A stretch of DNA of 40,918 bases. It comes from an uncultured Pseudomonadota bacterium. GTDB taxonomy: Bacteria > Myxococcota_A > UBA796 > JAFGLY01. Each line of letters begins with the position of its first letter. Position 1 is the first letter of the stretch. The notes beneath the pieces were generated by a model. The model saw only the letters and a list, made by a program, of their open reading frames with translations, was not told the DNA's origin and ran no database searches. Where the stretch lies: the NCBI GenBank assembly GCA_937912125.1, contig CALDOK010000127.1, positions 1-40,918 on the forward strand. Reading direction: 5' to 3'. This document shows positions 36,605 through 40,918 of the stretch, piece after piece. Made by a program: the position numbers and the translations under genes.

Positions 36605-38169
36605 GATGGACCTCCGGTGCTCACAGCATACAGCGGCAGGGGAGAGCCCTCGCTCGCCTCGGGCACGGTGGTGCAGGGCTGGGGAAGGTAGACGTCCATC
36701 CAGGGCGGATCGGCGCCGTGGCGCAGCTTGGCCACGATCCACCAGGCCAGGGTGCTGCTGCGCCAGGGTTGCTGGCCCTCGCAGCGCAGCTCGAGGCGCT
36801 CAGCTCGAGGCGGCGTGCTCCACCGCAGGCCCACCACCGGGCCTCGACCCAAGGTCTGAACCTCGTGTTCCTCCGGCAGGCCGTCGGGGAAGAGGGGCTC
36901 GAGGGCGCACAGGCGGTGCTGGTGGACCCGCTGGCAGCTAGCCCCCGCGGGGGGCGGCCCGCTCACCGGGGCATGCTCGATGACCACGGCGACCCCGAGG
37001 ATGCGCAGCAGCTCGGCCGATCTGGCCTCGGGAAAGCGCCCCGCCAGCCCCTCGAGGGCGCGCAGGCCCGCGTGATCCCAGGCCCACTCCCCGCCGACCA
37101 GCGGGCGCTCGTGCAGCAGGGCCGCGGCCAGGCGGGGGGCGGCGTCACAGGCGCAGCGCTCGGGCAAGGAGGTGAAGCGCTCGTACAGCGGCCCGGGGGG
37201 ACCGGCCTCGAGCCCGACGTAGATCTCGGGGATCCCGGGGGCGGGGCGGTCCCTGCCAGAGGGTGAGGGCAGCACCACGACGAGCAGCAGCGGCGCGGCC
37301 GACACCACTGCCCAGCGAGGGGGCAGGCGAGCCGCGAGCAGCTGTGCGCCGCGGGCCGCCAGGACACCCAGCAGGAACACGAGTGGGATCAGCCAGCGTT
37401 CCCAAGGAGTGCTGGCCAGCCAGCCGGCCTGGTGCGTGAAGCCATGGTGGAGGTAGGGCAGCGCCGCGGGCAGGAGCCCGGCGATCCCAAGCGAGGCGCC
37501 AGCCGCCCCGGCCAGCAGGGTGCGCCCAGCCGCCCACCTGCGCCAGCCCGCTACGCTCAGGACCGCCAGCCCCAGCAGTGCGGCGTAGGCCCCCTGCTGC
37601 CAGCCCATGTGCGCGCTGCAGGCCAGCACCAGTCCGCCTAGGCCCGCCAACCAAGGCCGCTCGCGCTGCAGGCCTAGCCCAAGCAGGAGCGTGCCCCCCA
37701 CGCTTAGCTCACCGTGAACCAGGTCCAGCGGGGTGCCTAGCCCCAGCAGGAAAGGCGCCAGCCCGCCGACCACACCCGTGAGCAGGGTGTGGGGCCCCGC
37801 GCCCAGCATGGCCTGGGCCAGGCGGTGGCAGGTCCAGGCGGTGAGCAGCATCCCCGCGACGGCCAGGGCGGAGTACTGGACATGGAACCCGATCCCCAGG
37901 GCGCCCATGGGCCAGGCCAGCAAGGCGGGCCCCAGCTGCCAGTCCGCCTGCACGAAGCCGGGCCCCACCGGCCACCCCAACCAGGCTTCGCTCCAACCCT
38001 GCTGTCCTGTCAGCAGGCGCTGCAGCTGCGCGAGGCCCAGGAGCTGCCGCAGCGCGGCGGGGTCCTGAAGTGCCAACCCGGGCTCGAGGATCAGGTGTCG
38101 CGCCGCCGCAAGCACCGCGGCGGCCAGAGCCAGCAGGGCCAGCAGCTCCCGGCGTAGACGGCGAGGCAA
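36601..38169 (-). CDS. Multi-pass membrane protein, possible GT-C-type glycosyltransferase
   Basis: The 522-residue product has about ten hydrophobic helices in its first 330 residues and a soluble C-terminal part of about 190 residues with six or seven cysteines. The membrane half and overall size recall PMT/GT-C enzymes that use lipid-linked sugars; no DxD-type loop is obvious, so this is a guess. The TTG start lies 3 nt after the clpB stop without a binding site, implying re-initiation after clpB; GTG 38115 is an alternative. The gene overlaps the next membrane gene by 4 nt. Confidence 0.65.
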   Translation of the reverse strand: MPRRLRRELLALLALAAAVLAAARHLILEPGLALQDPAALRQLLGLAQLQRLLTGQQGWSEAWLGWPVGPGFVQADWQLGPALLAWPMGALGIGFHVQYSALAVAGMLLTAWTCHRLAQAMLGAGPHTLLTGVVGGLAPFLLGLGTPLDLVHGELSVGGTLLLGLGLQRERPWLAGLGGLVLACSAHMGWQQGAYAALLGLAVLSVAGWRRWAAGRTLLAGAAGASLGIAGLLPAALPYLHHGFTHQAGWLASTPWERWLIPLVFLLGVLAARGAQLLAARLPPRWAVVSAAPLLLVVVLPSPSGRDRPAPGIPEIYVGLEAGPPGPLYERFTSLPERCACDAAPRLAAALLHERPLVGGEWAWDHAGLRALEGLAGRFPEARSAELLRILGVAVVIEHAPVSGPPPAGASCQRVHQHRLCALEPLFPDGLPEEHEVQTLGRGPVVGLRWSTPPRAERLELRCEGQQPWRSSTLAWWIVAKLRHGADPPWMDVYLPQPCTTVPEASEGSPLPLYAVSTGGPS

Positions 38170-38172
38170 GGG

Positions 38173-40821
<2,649 letters not shown>

Positions 40822-40918
40822 GCCAATCTCCTGGAAGCAAGCAAGAGCCGCCGTCCAAGAAGCCTATCCGCTCAGCGGCTCGCGTACGCCCTCAAGCTAG
40901 GCACCGGCTCCGGATGCG

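Noticed and set aside
40822..40918. Heat-shock promoter or CIRCE element before clpB
   Set aside because: No TTAGCACTC-type repeat and no CCCCAT-type -10 were found; only a lone CTTGAG occurs.

Overview
The window is about 41 kb of very GC-rich, densely coded bacterial DNA. Several traits point to a Myxococcota (former Deltaproteobacteria) genome: MYXO-CTERM-type tails (27164-28426 and 32781-34268), lipoproteins with MopE-type DNDCDG metal-binding repeats, an FHA-linked sigma54 activator, and a lone GGDEF protein with a beta-lactamase-like sensor domain. No rRNA, tRNA, CRISPR array, transposase or phage gene was seen. This assignment is inferred from gene content only.

Region 1 (1-11553, + strand) is one tightly coupled operon for an Rnf-type ion-translocating ferredoxin:NAD+ oxidoreductase, in the order rnfB - large PFOR-like gene - rnfC - rnfD - rnfG - rnfE - rnfA. 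It is followed by a small Cys-rich membrane protein and a glycosyltransferase, and preceded by the 3' end of a gene that finishes in a ferredoxin domain. Most junctions are ATGA/GTGA overlaps. The 1535-residue PFOR-like protein keeps the PFOR domain order and two [4Fe-4S] ferredoxin clusters but seems to have lost the thiamine-diphosphate site and the proximal-cluster cysteines. It looks like an electron-wiring or scaffold subunit rather than a working pyruvate oxidoreductase, and is the strongest candidate for an undescribed system here. The small Cys-rich protein after rnfA resembles NqrM in layout and could mature the RnfA/RnfE metal centre.

Region 2 (11604-19810) holds a secreted lipase-like lipoprotein, a convergent two-gene unit (lipoprotein plus ODP/metallo-beta-lactamase-GGDEF diguanylate cyclase), a 345-nt intergenic stretch with four perfect hairpins, a divergent orphan locus (degenerate AAA-like protein, large winged-helix-like protein, small partner), and an ALG5-like glycosyltransferase.

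Region 3 (19947-24447) is a regulatory cassette: a coiled-coil ferredoxin, a histidine kinase with almost no periplasmic domain, its NtrC-type partner, and a second sigma54 activator with an FHA domain. A consensus-perfect sigma54 promoter lies at 29680-29695, ahead of an unknown exported protein.

Region 4 (24465-34268) holds thyX coupled to a pseudo-receiver gene, a TPR protein, a MYXO-CTERM surface protein, a PP2C-type phosphatase, a small lipoprotein, the sigma54-driven exported protein, and two convergent MopE-repeat lipoproteins.

Region 5 (34378-40821) carries KDO synthesis genes (kdsD-like and kdsA) facing a clpB operon whose downstream genes encode two membrane proteins.
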